This document shows positions 45,301 through 53,220 of a stretch of DNA of 64,000 nt, piece after piece; the stretch's first letter is position 1, and each line of letters starts with the position of its first letter. This stretch comes from Duganella sp. 1224 (GTDB lineage Bacteria; Pseudomonadota; Gammaproteobacteria; Burkholderiales; Burkholderiaceae_D): positions 124,001-188,000 of the forward strand of contig NZ_JACBYS010000007.1 in the NCBI RefSeq assembly GCF_013408245.1, in the 5' to 3' direction. Position numbers and translations under genes: made by a program. The notes under the pieces were generated by a model. The model did no database searches, had not been told where the DNA came from, and saw nothing but the letters and a program-made list of their open reading frames with translations.

Positions 45301-46383
45301 CAGCTTGAAGCGGGCCAGCGGCGTATCGTGGATCTTGGACAGGTTGTGGTCGAGGCGGGTGACTTCCAGCCAGTCGCCATTCGGATCGACCATGCGCCAC
45401 GAGGCCAGGTTGTCCAGCGCCGTGCCCCACAGCACGGCCTTCTTGCCGCCGGCGTTCATGGCGATGTTGCCGCCGACGGTGGAGGCGTGGGCCGAGGTCG
45501 GATCGACCGCGAACACGAAGCCGGCCTTCTCGGCCGCTTCCGATACCTTGTTGGTGATGACGCCGGCGCCGGTGTAGATGGTGGCGTATTCGCGCTCCAG
45601 GCCGGGCAGCACCTTCATCTCGACCGCGCCGATGTTGAGCAGCTTCTCGGTGTTGATGACGGCCGACATCGGCGTCAGCGGAATGGCGCCGCCGGTGTAG
45701 CCGGTACCGCCGCCGCGCGGAATGATGGTCAGGCCGAGTTCGATACAGCCTTTGACCAGGCCGGCCATTTCCTCTTCGCTGTCCGGGGTCAGCACCACGA
45801 ACGGATACTCGACCCGCCAGTCGGTGGCGTCGGTCACGTGGCTGATGCGCTTCATGCCGTCGAAGCAGATGTTGTGCTTGTCGGTATAACGGCCCAGCAC
45901 CTTGTAGGTGCGCTTGCGCAAATCGTAAACCTGCTTGAATTCCTCGCCGAAATCGGCCACCGCCTTGCCGGCCGCGCGCAGCAACTTGACCACGTTGGCG
46001 CTGCGGGCGCGCGAGGCGTCATCCTGCTCGGCCTCGTCGACGCTGAGGCGGCGCTTGTCGACCTCGGCCAGGCGGTGGTGCAGCGCGTTGATCAATTCCT
46101 GGCGGCGTTTCGGATTGTCCAGCAGGTCATCCTGCAGATAGGGATTGCGGCGCACCGCCCAGATATCGCCGAGCACCTCGTACAGCATGCGCGCCGAGCG
46201 GCCGGTCTGACGGGCGCCGCGCAGCGCGTCCAGCAGCGACCACGATTCCTCGCCCAGCAGCCGGATGACGATCTCGCGATCGGAAAACGACGTGTAGTTG
46301 TAAGGAATTTCCCGCAGGCGCGTGGCCTCCGGACCGTGGGGCGTCTCCGCCAGCAAAGCTTGGATTTGTGCAGGGGCGTTCAT
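42373..46383 (-). CDS. Giant FAD-linked/Fe-S oxidoreductase (D-2-hydroxyacid dehydrogenase type)
   Basis: A 1336-residue single-chain enzyme. The order is an N-terminal DUF3683-like region (1 to about 170); an FAD-binding PCMH/GlcD-type domain (about 190-430: IPRGGGTGYTGGAIPLTP, VDPTSAHASTVGGNIAMNAGG); the FAD-linked oxidase C-terminal domain (about 680-870, GEHGIGITKLEFLNED); two 4Fe-4S motifs (CLRCGKCKPVC; CTVCHKCVTPCP); and two CCG repeats (CCGYPQRG; CCGDSGTL). This all-in-one layout is that of large D-lactate or D-2-hydroxyglutarate dehydrogenases feeding electrons to quinones. The precise substrate is unknown. Start at 46383 (MNAPAQIQ). Confidence 0.92.
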   Translation of the reverse strand: MNAPAQIQALLAETPHGPEATRLREIPYNYTSFSDREIVIRLLGEESWSLLDALRGARQTGRSARMLYEVLGDIWAVRRNPYLQDDLLDNPKRRQELINALHHRLAEVDKRRLSVDEAEQDDASRARSANVVKLLRAAGKAVADFGEEFKQVYDLRKRTYKVLGRYTDKHNICFDGMKRISHVTDATDWRVEYPFVVLTPDSEEEMAGLVKGCIELGLTIIPRGGGTGYTGGAIPLTPMSAVINTEKLLNIGAVEMKVLPGLEREYATIYTGAGVITNKVSEAAEKAGFVFAVDPTSAHASTVGGNIAMNAGGKKAVLWGTALDNLASWRMVDPNGDWLEVTRLDHNLSKIHDTPLARFKLEWTTPSARGEARSAPFKTEILEIEGRKFRKEGLGKDVTDKFLAGLPGVQKEGCDGMITSGRWILHKMPKYTRTVCLEFFGQARDAIPSIVEIKDYLDGLPAKGEQFASLRLAGLEHLDERYLRAVGYATKSKRGVLPKMALFGDIVGDNEDAVALAASEVVRLANTRVGEGFVAVSPETRKKFWLDRARTAAIAKHTNAFKINEDVVIPLNRMGEYTDGIERINIELSIRNKLQLADELQAFFAAGNLPIGKSDDADDSVGDAEMLGDRQQQAQALLTQVHARWTWLLDELDKPLAAALPELDALGLGPLLPALQARLQAQPQATLFDVVQDRTIRVTWKQEIRAPLRQIFNGAAYKLILDEATAIHKRVLRGRVFVALHMHAGDGNVHTNLPVNSDHYEMLQLAHQAVARIMTLARSLNGVISGEHGIGITKLEFLNEDEIGPFRDYKLRVDPEGRFNKGKLLNLDGMEADLRNAYTPSFGLMGHESLIMQQSDIGAIANSVKDCLRCGKCKPVCSTHVPRANLLYSPRDKILATSSLIEAFLYEEQTRRGISIKHWEEFEDVADHCTVCHKCVTPCPVNIDFGDVSMNMRNLLRKMDKKSFNPGKAAAMFYLNATDPATINATRAAMVGLGYKAQRLGNDLLKKFAKKQTKAPPPTVGKPPVREQVIHFINKKMPGNLPKKTARALLDIEDDKVIPIIRNPKTTTADTEAVFYFPGCGSERLFSQVGLATQAMLWEVGVQTVLPPGYLCCGYPQRGAGQYDKADKMMTDNRVLFHRMANTLNYLDIKTVLVSCGTCYDQLATYEFEKIFPGCRIMDIHEYLLEKGVKLEGVTGTRYMYHEPCHTPMKLQEATKTVNGLIATHDNVKIEKNDRCCGDSGTLMVARPDISTQVRFRKEEEVIKGADKLRADGFDGEVKILTSCPACLGGVSRYSEDAGTTADYIVVEIAKHLLGENWMPEYVQRANEGGIERVLV

Positions 46384-46568
46384 TATGCGAATGGGATCGT
46401 CAACAGCAACCGGGAGGATCATTCTAGCCTATTGCGACGCACCACGCGGGAACAGCCTTAGGCAGACGAGGGGCTCTGCCAAGGTCCAAAACCCGCTAAA
46501 AATTTGAGAAACGCACGGGCGGTCGGCAATAATGTGCGTCAGCAGGACTTCAAACTGAATGAAATTTA

Positions 46569-46584
46569 TGCATAAGCTTATGCA
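46569..46584. promoter_or_regulatory. Palindrome TGCATAAGCTTATGCA upstream of the giant oxidoreductase
   Basis: A perfect 16-bp palindrome 186 bp upstream of the oxidoreductase start, overlapping a second 10-bp palindrome, TTATGCATAA (46566-46575). It thus holds three ATGC-type half-sites in 20 bp, like a multimeric operator. It lies in an AT-rich gap between two minus-strand genes. The binding protein is unknown. Confidence 0.5.
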
Positions 46585-46607
46585 ACAGTAGTATCACTTG
46601 CACCAAA

Positions 46608-47099
46608 TTAGCCCAGCATTTGCCCGATCCGGTGCCACACTCCGTCCGGCACGTACAACAGCAGCATGGTCATGGTGAGGTAGCGCAGGCCCTTGCCGAT
46701 GGCCATGTAGGCCACGCTGGGCCAGAACGGCAGGCGCAGCCAGCCGCCCAGCGTGCACAGCGGATCGCCGATGCCGGGCAGCCAGGCCAGCAGCATGGTC
46801 TTGGCGCCATAGCGCTCCAGCCAGTGGAACCAGCGGCTCTGGCGCTCCTTGGCGAAGGTCTGCTTGGCCTGCCAGCCCATGTAGTAATCGATGGCGCCGC
46901 CGATGGTGTTGCCGAGGGTGGCCACGGCGATGACGCTCCAGAACAGTTCCGGATTGGCCTTGATGACGGCGAACACCGCCGGCTCCGAACCGAGCGGCAC
47001 CAGCGTGGCCGAGACCAGGGCGATGATGAACACCGACGTCAGCCCCACCTCCGGCGCGGCGAGGAGGTGCAGCAGCCAGGCAATTGCAGATTCGATCAT
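46608..47099 (-). CDS. YqaA/DedA-family (VTT domain) membrane protein
   Basis: A 163-residue inner-membrane protein of the SNARE-associated/VTT superfamily, YqaA subgroup. It has the typical IESAIAWLLHLLAAPEVGLTSVFIIALVSATLVPLGSEP N-terminus, a re-entrant GNTIGGAIDYYMG loop, and WLPGIGDPLCTLGGWLRLPFWPSVAYMAIGKGLRY. Family members take part in lipid scrambling or membrane homeostasis. Start at 47099 (MIESAIAW); an upstream ATG at 47129 (MAAFRIPNTP) is also possible. About 220 bp separate it from the large oxidoreductase gene on the same strand. Confidence 0.85.
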   Translation of the reverse strand: MIESAIAWLLHLLAAPEVGLTSVFIIALVSATLVPLGSEPAVFAVIKANPELFWSVIAVATLGNTIGGAIDYYMGWQAKQTFAKERQSRWFHWLERYGAKTMLLAWLPGIGDPLCTLGGWLRLPFWPSVAYMAIGKGLRYLTMTMLLLYVPDGVWHRIGQMLG

Positions 47100-47236
47100 C
47101 GGTGTGTTGGGGATACGGAAAGCTGCCATTATAATGATCCGCACACCGCACGATTGAACAGTCCGGTCCCGGCCCATCCCGCCGCGACCAGCGCCCTGCT
47201 CCACCCGGTCACCCGCCGGCTAGTTAGCATCGAAGA

Positions 47237-47326
47237 TCCGGGGTCAGGTCCGCCATTTCTACACGGGCTCTGCTGTAGCCATGGCTACAGCAGAGCCCGT
47301 GTAGAAATGGCGGACCTGACCCCGGA
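47237..47326. repeat. Perfect 90-bp palindrome upstream of ilvA
   Basis: The two 45-base arms are exact reverse complements with no spacer, centred on CCATGG at 47279-47284. The arms start TCCGGGGTCAGGTCCGCCAT. The right arm contains an ATG (47307) in frame with ilvA, and the palindrome ends 28 bp before the chosen ilvA start. In single-stranded form it would fold into a 45-bp hairpin. No other copy of the arm sequence was seen in the window. Confidence 0.95.
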
Positions 47327-47354
47327 GTTGCCCGATTCACTTTGCTTGCATACC

Positions 47355-48890
47355 ATGACGACCGACTATCTGAAGAAAATCCTGACCGCCCGCGTCTACG
47401 ACGTGGCTGATGAAACCCCGCTGGAACTGGCGCCGACGCTGTCGCAGCGCTATGAGAACCGCATTTATTTCAAGCGCGAGGACATGCAGAGCGTGTTCAG
47501 CTTCAAGATTCGCGGCGCCTATAACAAGATGGCCCACTTGAGCGACGCGCAACGCAAGCGCGGCGTGATTTGCGCCTCGGCCGGCAACCACGCCCAGGGC
47601 GTGGCGCTGTCCGCCGCCAAGCTTGGCTGCCGCGCGCTGATCGTCATGCCGACCACCACGCCCCAGGTGAAGATCGACGCCGTCAAGGCGCGCGGCGGCG
47701 CCGACGTCGAGGTGGTGCTGCACGGCGAGTCCTATACCGACGCCTACAACCATGCGCTGACCCTGGAGAAGGAGCAGGCGCTGACCTTTGTCCACCCGTT
47801 CGACGATCCCGACGTCATTGCCGGCCAGGGCACCATCGGCATGGAGATCCTGCGCCAGCATTCCGGCCCGATCCACGCCATCTTCGTGGCCATCGGCGGC
47901 GGCGGCCTGATTTCGGGCGTGGCCGCCTACGTCAAGGCGATCCGCCCCGACATCAAGATCATCGGCGTGCAAACCCTGGATTCGGACGCCATGGCGCGCA
48001 GCATCAAGGCCGGCCAGCGCGTCACGCTGACCGATGTCGGCCTGTTTTCAGATGGCACGGCGGTGCGCCTGGTGGGCGAGGAAACCTTCCGCCTGACCCA
48101 GCAATACGTGGACGACATCATCATCGTCGACACCGACGCCATCAGCGCCGCCATCAAGGATGTGTTCACCGATACCCGCAGCATCCTGGAACCGGCCGGC
48201 GCGCTGGCCATCGCCGGCGCCAAGGCCTATGTCGAGCGCGCCGCGCTGACCAAGGATCCGATCAGGAACGAAACGCTGATCACCATCGCCTGCGGCGCCA
48301 ACATGAACTTCGACCGCCTGCGCTTCGTGGCCGAGCGCGCCGAGCTGGGCGAGGCGCGCGAGGCGTTGTTTGCCGTCACGCTGCCGGAGCAGCGCGGCAG
48401 CTTCAAGCGCTTGTGCCAGCTGGTGGGCGCGCGCAACGTCACCGAGTTCACCTACCGTATCTCGGACAAGGACGACGCCCACGTGTTCTGCGGCGTGCAG
48501 ATCGCCGACCGCAACGAGTCCGGCGCCCTCGCCCGCCGTTTCGAGGAGCACGGCTTCAAGGCACTCGACCTGACCCACGACGAGCTGGCCAAGACCCACC
48601 TGCGCCACCTGGTCGGCGGCAAGAGCCCGCTGGCCCACAACGAGTTGCTGTACCGCTTCGAGTTCCCCGAGCGGCCGGGCGCGCTGATGCGCTTCCTCGA
48701 TTCGATGGCGCCCAACTGGAATATCTCGCTGTGCCATTACCGCAGCCAGGGCGGCGACGTCGGCCGCATCGTCATCGGCCTGCAGGTGCCGCCGGAGGAA
48801 ATGAGCGATTTCGCCCAGTTCCTGGCGACGCTGGGCTACCGCTATTGGGACGAAAGCAGCAATCCGGTCTACCAGCTGTTCCTCGGTTGA
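47355..48890 (+). CDS. ilvA: Threonine ammonia-lyase, biosynthetic
   Basis: A 511-residue PLP-dependent enzyme that converts threonine to 2-oxobutanoate, the first step to isoleucine. The catalytic domain has FSFKIRGAYNKM (Schiff-base Lys), SAGNHAQGVAL and AIGGGGLISGVA. Two ACT-like regulatory domains follow in the last 190 residues (LPEQRGSFKRLCQLVGARNVTEFTYR and FPERPGALMRFLDSM), marking the biosynthetic, isoleucine-inhibited form. The start MTTDYLKKILTARVYDVA at 47355 is the normal one; an in-frame ATG at 47307 lies within the palindrome. ilvA beside queF is common in betaproteobacteria. Confidence 0.95.
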   Translation: MTTDYLKKILTARVYDVADETPLELAPTLSQRYENRIYFKREDMQSVFSFKIRGAYNKMAHLSDAQRKRGVICASAGNHAQGVALSAAKLGCRALIVMPTTTPQVKIDAVKARGGADVEVVLHGESYTDAYNHALTLEKEQALTFVHPFDDPDVIAGQGTIGMEILRQHSGPIHAIFVAIGGGGLISGVAAYVKAIRPDIKIIGVQTLDSDAMARSIKAGQRVTLTDVGLFSDGTAVRLVGEETFRLTQQYVDDIIIVDTDAISAAIKDVFTDTRSILEPAGALAIAGAKAYVERAALTKDPIRNETLITIACGANMNFDRLRFVAERAELGEAREALFAVTLPEQRGSFKRLCQLVGARNVTEFTYRISDKDDAHVFCGVQIADRNESGALARRFEEHGFKALDLTHDELAKTHLRHLVGGKSPLAHNELLYRFEFPERPGALMRFLDSMAPNWNISLCHYRSQGGDVGRIVIGLQVPPEEMSDFAQFLATLGYRYWDESSNPVYQLFLG

Positions 48891-48966
48891 GCACCGCGCA
48901 CGGTTGAAAACGGCTCCCTCGAAAATTAATATAATTGCATGTTGATTATGTTGGGGCGGGGGAGCC

Positions 48967-49617
48967 ATGTCGACCGAAATGCAGTTTTCCAGCAATTACG
49001 CAGATCTCAGCAATTCTTCCGGCGTCGATGCCGGGTTCCAGTTCGAGTTTTACTGCCAGCGCTGCAACGACCGCTGGCGCACCCGTTTTGAGCCGTATCG
49101 CAGCGGCCAGGCGTCCGGCTGGGTGCAGAAAGGCGCCAGCCTGTTCGGCGGCCTGCTGGGCAGCGCCAGCAGCGTGCTGAACGGCGTGGCCGAGGCCGGC
49201 TGGCACAGCGCCCGCGACGAGGCCTTCACCAAGGCCGTGGCCGACGGCAAGGCGCACTTCAACCGCTGCGGCGATTGCCACCGCTATGTGTGCGGGCCGT
49301 GCTTCGACGGCGCCAACGGCCTGTGCTTCCATTGCGCGCCCAACGTCAACGTCGCCATCACGCAGGCCCGCGCCCAAGGCGAGGTGTACGCCGCGCGCGA
49401 GGCGGCCACCGAGGAAGGCCGCGCGCGCGGCGCCCAGCGCCCGGTCACGCAGGCGATGCAGCTGGTCTGCCCGCAGTGCCGTACCGAAACCCACGGCGCC
49501 AAGTTTTGCCCCGAGTGCGGCCACAAGATGGCGCAGCAGGTGGCGTGCGGCGCCTGCCAGACCAGGCTGGAGCCCGGCACCCGCTTCTGCACCGAGTGCG
49601 GCCAGCGGCAGACCTGA
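48967..49617 (+). CDS. Multi-zinc-ribbon protein, unknown
   Basis: A 216-residue protein with eight CxxC pairs arranged as likely four zinc sites: CQRC (about 30), CGDC/CGPC/CFHC (about 102-122), and two compact C-terminal ribbons CPQC...CPEC and CGAC...CTEC (about 175-213). An Ala/Gly-rich segment LFGGLLGSASSVLNGVAEAG lies between the first pairs. The tail resembles double zinc-ribbon domains that often bind nucleic acid or act as protein adaptors. Function unknown. It lies between ilvA (76-bp gap) and queF (83-bp gap). Confidence 0.75.
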   Translation: MSTEMQFSSNYADLSNSSGVDAGFQFEFYCQRCNDRWRTRFEPYRSGQASGWVQKGASLFGGLLGSASSVLNGVAEAGWHSARDEAFTKAVADGKAHFNRCGDCHRYVCGPCFDGANGLCFHCAPNVNVAITQARAQGEVYAAREAATEEGRARGAQRPVTQAMQLVCPQCRTETHGAKFCPECGHKMAQQVACGACQTRLEPGTRFCTECGQRQT

Positions 49618-49700
49618 CCGGCAGCGCACGGCGCGGCGCGGCGGCGGGCCCGGCCCGCCCGCGTTACAATGGCGCTTACTTCATCTCCGTCCCACGCACC

Positions 49701-50534
49701 ATGACCAATACCGCCGACCAGTCCCCGCTGGGGAAAACCTCCGCCTACCGCACCGATTACGCGCCGGAACTGCTGTTCCCGATTCCGCGCCAGGGCAAGC
49801 GCGATGAGCTCGGTCTGAGCGGCACCATGCCGTTCTTTGGCGTCGACATCTGGAACGCTTACGAAATCTCGTGGCTGAACCCGCGCGGCAAGCCGCAGGT
49901 GGCGATCGCGCGCGTCACCTTCCCGTCCGATTCGCCCAACATCATCGAGTCGAAGTCGTTCAAGCTGTACCTGAACTCCTTCAACCAGACCAAGCTGGAC
50001 AGTGTGGTGGCGCTGAAGGCCTTGCTGCGACAGGACCTGTCGGCGGCGGCCGGCGCCAACGTCCACGTCACGCTGACCCAGCCGGAAGAGTTCGGCATGA
50101 TCGCCATGGGCGAGCTGGACGGCCTGCTGCTGGACCGCCTGGACATCGAGGTCGACAACTACAGCCCATCGCCGGACATCCTGAAGGCCGCGCACGACGA
50201 GGAGCCGGTCGAGGAAAAACTGGTGTCGCACCTGCTGAAGTCCAACTGCCTGGTCACCGGTCAGCCGGACTGGGCCAGCGTGCAGATCCACTACAGCGGC
50301 CCGCAGATCGACCAGGAAAGCCTGCTCAAATACCTGATCGGTTTCCGCGAGCACAACGAGTTCCACGAGCAGTGCGTCGAGCGCATCTTCGTCGACATCC
50401 TGCGCCAGTGCCAGCCGCAGCAACTGGCGGTGTACGCGCGCTACACCCGCCGCGGCGGACTGGACATCAATCCGTGGCGCAGCAACTTCAGCACCGCGCA
50501 GAAACCGCCCAATCTGCGCGGCGCGCGCCAGTAA
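49701..50534 (+). CDS. queF: NADPH-dependent 7-cyano-7-deazaguanine reductase QueF
   Basis: A 277-residue type II (long, two-half) QueF that reduces preQ0 to preQ1 in queuosine synthesis. The catalytic Cys is in LKSNCLVTGQPDWASV, with the adjacent Glu/His region FREHNEFHEQCVERI, and the QueF signature FKLYLNSFNQTK lies in the first half. Start MTNTADQSPLGK at 49701. No preQ1 riboswitch-like sequence was recognised in the 83-bp gap upstream. Other queuosine genes are not in this window. Confidence 0.95.
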   Translation: MTNTADQSPLGKTSAYRTDYAPELLFPIPRQGKRDELGLSGTMPFFGVDIWNAYEISWLNPRGKPQVAIARVTFPSDSPNIIESKSFKLYLNSFNQTKLDSVVALKALLRQDLSAAAGANVHVTLTQPEEFGMIAMGELDGLLLDRLDIEVDNYSPSPDILKAAHDEEPVEEKLVSHLLKSNCLVTGQPDWASVQIHYSGPQIDQESLLKYLIGFREHNEFHEQCVERIFVDILRQCQPQQLAVYARYTRRGGLDINPWRSNFSTAQKPPNLRGARQ

Positions 50535-50551
50535 TCACGCCACGCGGTCGG

Positions 50552-51388
50552 TCAGGCCGCGCAATCGGTCGAAAACGCCGCGTCCTTCTGCGCCTCCAGC
50601 TCGGCCAGCCGCGCCGCCAGGCTGCGCTGCATGGCGGTCCACGCGTCGCTGCCCAGCGCCAGCCGTTTCGGCGCCGGCTGCTGGTCGACGCTGGCGATCA
50701 TCAAGGCCACCATCCGGGCCGGATCGCCGATCGGCACCGCCGTGCGCTCTTCCAGCATGCGCCGCGCCATGCTGGCCGGCGTGCCGTCATACGCTGCCAT
50801 GCGCGGACCCAGCTGCGAGCCGCCATAACGGAATTCGGTACGCGCGCCGCCCGGCTCGACGATCGTAATGTCGATGCCAAAGCCCGCCACTTCCTGCTGC
50901 AAGGCGTCCGCAAAGCCTTCGATGCCCCACTTGGACGCGTGGTACAGCGACGCGCCGGGAAACGCCGCCTGCCCGCCCACCGTCGATAGTTGCAGGATGC
51001 GGCCGCCGCCCTGGGCGCGCAGATGCGGCAGCGCCGCCCGCGCCACCTGGATCGAGCCGATCAGATTGGTCTGGATCTGCCGCACGATCTGCTCATCGGT
51101 CACCTCCTCCGCCGCGCCGAACAGGCCGTAGCCGGCGTTGTTGACGACCACGTCGATGCGGCCCAGCGCGGCGAACGCGGCGTCCACGGTGCGGCGCACG
51201 GCGGCGGTGTCGGTCACGTCCAGCTGCGCCAGCCACAGCTGGTCGCCGTAGCGCGCCTTGAGGTCGTCGGCGGCCGCCAGCTTGCGCACGGTGCCAGCCA
51301 CGCGCTCGCCGCGCGCCAGCAGTTGCTCGCTCATGTGACGGCCGAAGCCGCTGCTGATGCCGGTGATCAGCCAGGTACGTTGGGTCAT
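50552..51388 (-). CDS. Short-chain dehydrogenase/reductase (SDR)
   Basis: A 278-residue classical SDR. The NAD(P)-binding TGxxxGxG motif is LITGISSGFGRHM (residues about 7-19), followed by NNAGYGLFGAAEE, the catalytic serine region ILQLSTVGGQ, and YHASKWGIEGF with the Tyr-x3-Lys pair. Such proteins act on small alcohols, aldehydes or ketones; the substrate is unknown. It is divergent from an AraC-family regulator 91 bp away, which is the likely controller. Confidence 0.9.
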   Translation of the reverse strand: MTQRTWLITGISSGFGRHMSEQLLARGERVAGTVRKLAAADDLKARYGDQLWLAQLDVTDTAAVRRTVDAAFAALGRIDVVVNNAGYGLFGAAEEVTDEQIVRQIQTNLIGSIQVARAALPHLRAQGGGRILQLSTVGGQAAFPGASLYHASKWGIEGFADALQQEVAGFGIDITIVEPGGARTEFRYGGSQLGPRMAAYDGTPASMARRMLEERTAVPIGDPARMVALMIASVDQQPAPKRLALGSDAWTAMQRSLAARLAELEAQKDAAFSTDCAA

Positions 51389-51479
51389 GTTGCGCTCCTT
51401 TCAAAACCACCACGATAGCGGCCTGCTTCTGGATTTTGAATACTTGAACGTCTGCTTTTCATGCGCAATAATCTGAGGC

Positions 51480-52397
51480 ATGAGCGATCCTTTATCCGAT
51501 GTACTGCGCCTGGTGAGCGCCCACTCCGTCGTCTCCGGCGGGCTGGTCGCGGGCGGCGCCTGGGCGATGGCCTTCCCGGCGGTCGGCACCATCAACTTCT
51601 TCGGCATCCTGCGCGGCGAGTGCTGGCTGATCGACCAGGACCGGCCGCCGCAGCGCATCGGCGCCGGCGATATCTTCCTGCGCTCCGCCCACCGCCAGCT
51701 GATCCTGTGCAGCGACCTCGACACCACGCCGGTCGACCTCTACACGGTGGTCGCCGACAAAAAGAACGGCCTCAGCCATATCGGCCAGGGCGACGAATTC
51801 TTCATGCTGGGCGGGAAAGTGGCGCTGGACGCGGCGGCCGGCAAGTTGCTGCTGGACGCGCTGCCGGCCACGCTGCGCATCCCCGCCAGCTCGCCGCACG
51901 CGGCCGGCATGCAATGGCTGCTGCGCCAGATCGTGCACGAACAGACCTCCGCCCTGCCCGGCACACAGGCCGCCTCGTCGCAACTGGCGCACCTGCTGTT
52001 CATCCAGATCCTGCGCGCCTATCTGGAGCAGGCCGGGCCGGAAGCGGCCGGCTGGCTGCGCGCCGCCAGCGACCGGCGGCTGGCGCCGGTGCTGGGCCTG
52101 CTGCACGCGGAACCGGGACGCGCCTGGCAGCTGGGCGAACTGGCGGCGGCGGCCGGCATGTCGCGCGCCAGCTTCGCCGCCTACTTCAAGGCGGTGGCCG
52201 GGGTCGCGCCGCTGCGCTATCTGGCGCAGTGGCGCATGCGCCTGGCCGAGCGGGCGTTGCGCGGCGAGGCGGTGACGCTGGCGGTGCTGGCGCAGCGGCT
52301 GGGCTACGGCTCCGAAAGCGCCTTCAGCAACGCCTTCAAGCGGGTCACCGGCATGGCGCCCAAACACTACCGCCACGCCGCCCAATCAGGCGTATGA
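51480..52397 (+). CDS. AraC-family transcriptional regulator
   Basis: A 305-residue regulator. The N-terminal cupin-type sensing domain (AraC_binding-like, residues about 10-180, with FFGILRGECWLIDQ and ISFLRSAHRQ-like IFLRSAHRQLILC) is followed by two C-terminal helix-turn-helix motifs (about 205-300: WQLGELAAAAGMSRASFAAYFK, and LAQRLGYGSESAFSNAFKRVTGMAPKHYR). It is divergent from the SDR gene and likely regulates it; the inducer is unknown. The gene is followed by about 285 bp before ptsN, a possible rearrangement boundary. Confidence 0.92.
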   Translation: MSDPLSDVLRLVSAHSVVSGGLVAGGAWAMAFPAVGTINFFGILRGECWLIDQDRPPQRIGAGDIFLRSAHRQLILCSDLDTTPVDLYTVVADKKNGLSHIGQGDEFFMLGGKVALDAAAGKLLLDALPATLRIPASSPHAAGMQWLLRQIVHEQTSALPGTQAASSQLAHLLFIQILRAYLEQAGPEAAGWLRAASDRRLAPVLGLLHAEPGRAWQLGELAAAAGMSRASFAAYFKAVAGVAPLRYLAQWRMRLAERALRGEAVTLAVLAQRLGYGSESAFSNAFKRVTGMAPKHYRHAAQSGV

Positions 52398-52608
52398 TGT
52401 GATCTACAACGTCTGTTGCCACGCTGTTTAGTCCGCTCTGGCGCGAAAACGACAAAAAACGGCAAAACGCCCCCGCTTCTAGCGAAAAACCGGCATTTTT
52501 CCGGATTTGTAAGCAGAAATAGCGATTCTTTTCTTTGGTGCATTTTTATCAGCTGACGGATGGGTCCGGGACGGGCGCAAACGCAACGGCTGTGCGATCG
52601 ATTTCATG

Positions 52609-52636
52609 TTACATGGCGCGCAAACCAGCCTATAAT
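52609..52636 (+). promoter_or_regulatory. Putative sigma-70 promoter of ptsN
   Basis: A perfect -10 box TATAAT at 52631-52636 with TTACAT 16 bp upstream (52609-52614). It lies 46 bp before the ptsN ATG. It would let ptsN-hprK-rapZ be transcribed alone, consistent with their separation from rpoN-hpf. Confidence 0.6.
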
Positions 52637-52682
52637 TCTGCTCGCATGCCACCCTTGTGCGATGCAACATTACCTTCGTATT

Positions 52683-53165
52683 ATGAATAACCTGAGCAAA
52701 ATACTGTCGCTGGAGAATGTGCAGCTGGATCTGGAAGTCTCCAGCAAGAAGCGCGCTTTCGAGCAAGCCGGCCTGATTTTCGAAAACAACTGCGGCATCG
52801 CCCGCTCCACCGTCTCGGACAATCTGTTCGCGCGCGAGCGCCTCGGTTCGACCGGCCTCGGCCATGGTGTTGCCGTGCCACACGGCCGCATCAAGGGCAT
52901 GAAGAGCCTGAAGACGCCGCTGGCCGCCTTCGTGCGCCTGGCCGAGCCGATTCCGTTCGAGTCGCCGGACGGCAAGCCAGTCAACCTGCTGTTCTTCCTG
53001 CTGATTCCCGACCACGTGACCCAGCAGCACCTGGAAATCCTGTCCGAGATCGCCGAGATGTTCTCCGACGACGCCTTCCGCGCCGCGCTGAGCACCGATC
53101 CCGATCCGAAATCGGTCCATTCGCGCATCATCAACTGGCTGCCGAGCCTGCAGGCCGCTGGCTGA
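52683..53165 (+). CDS. ptsN: Nitrogen-PTS EIIA component PtsN
   Basis: A 160-residue EIIA-Ntr protein. The phosphorylatable His67 lies in GHGVAVPHGRI, followed by the standard PVNLLFFLLIPDHVTQQHLEILSEIAEMF. It receives phosphate from NPr/EI-Ntr and acts in regulating potassium transport, carbon storage and nitrogen-linked functions. Start MNNLSKILS at 52683. It is followed by hprK with a 55-bp gap. In most betaproteobacteria ptsN follows rpoN-hpf directly; here those genes are 8 kb away on the other strand. Confidence 0.95.
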   Translation: MNNLSKILSLENVQLDLEVSSKKRAFEQAGLIFENNCGIARSTVSDNLFARERLGSTGLGHGVAVPHGRIKGMKSLKTPLAAFVRLAEPIPFESPDGKPVNLLFFLLIPDHVTQQHLEILSEIAEMFSDDAFRAALSTDPDPKSVHSRIINWLPSLQAAG

Positions 53166-53220
53166 GCGACACCGATAGGGTTACACTTAGGTTAGATCAA
53201 CTAACCGGGTGAACTGTTCC

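Noticed and set aside
49618..49700. A preQ1 riboswitch before queF
   Set aside because: The 83-bp gap is GC-rich and I could not find the short pseudoknot-type pattern expected of preQ1 aptamers.
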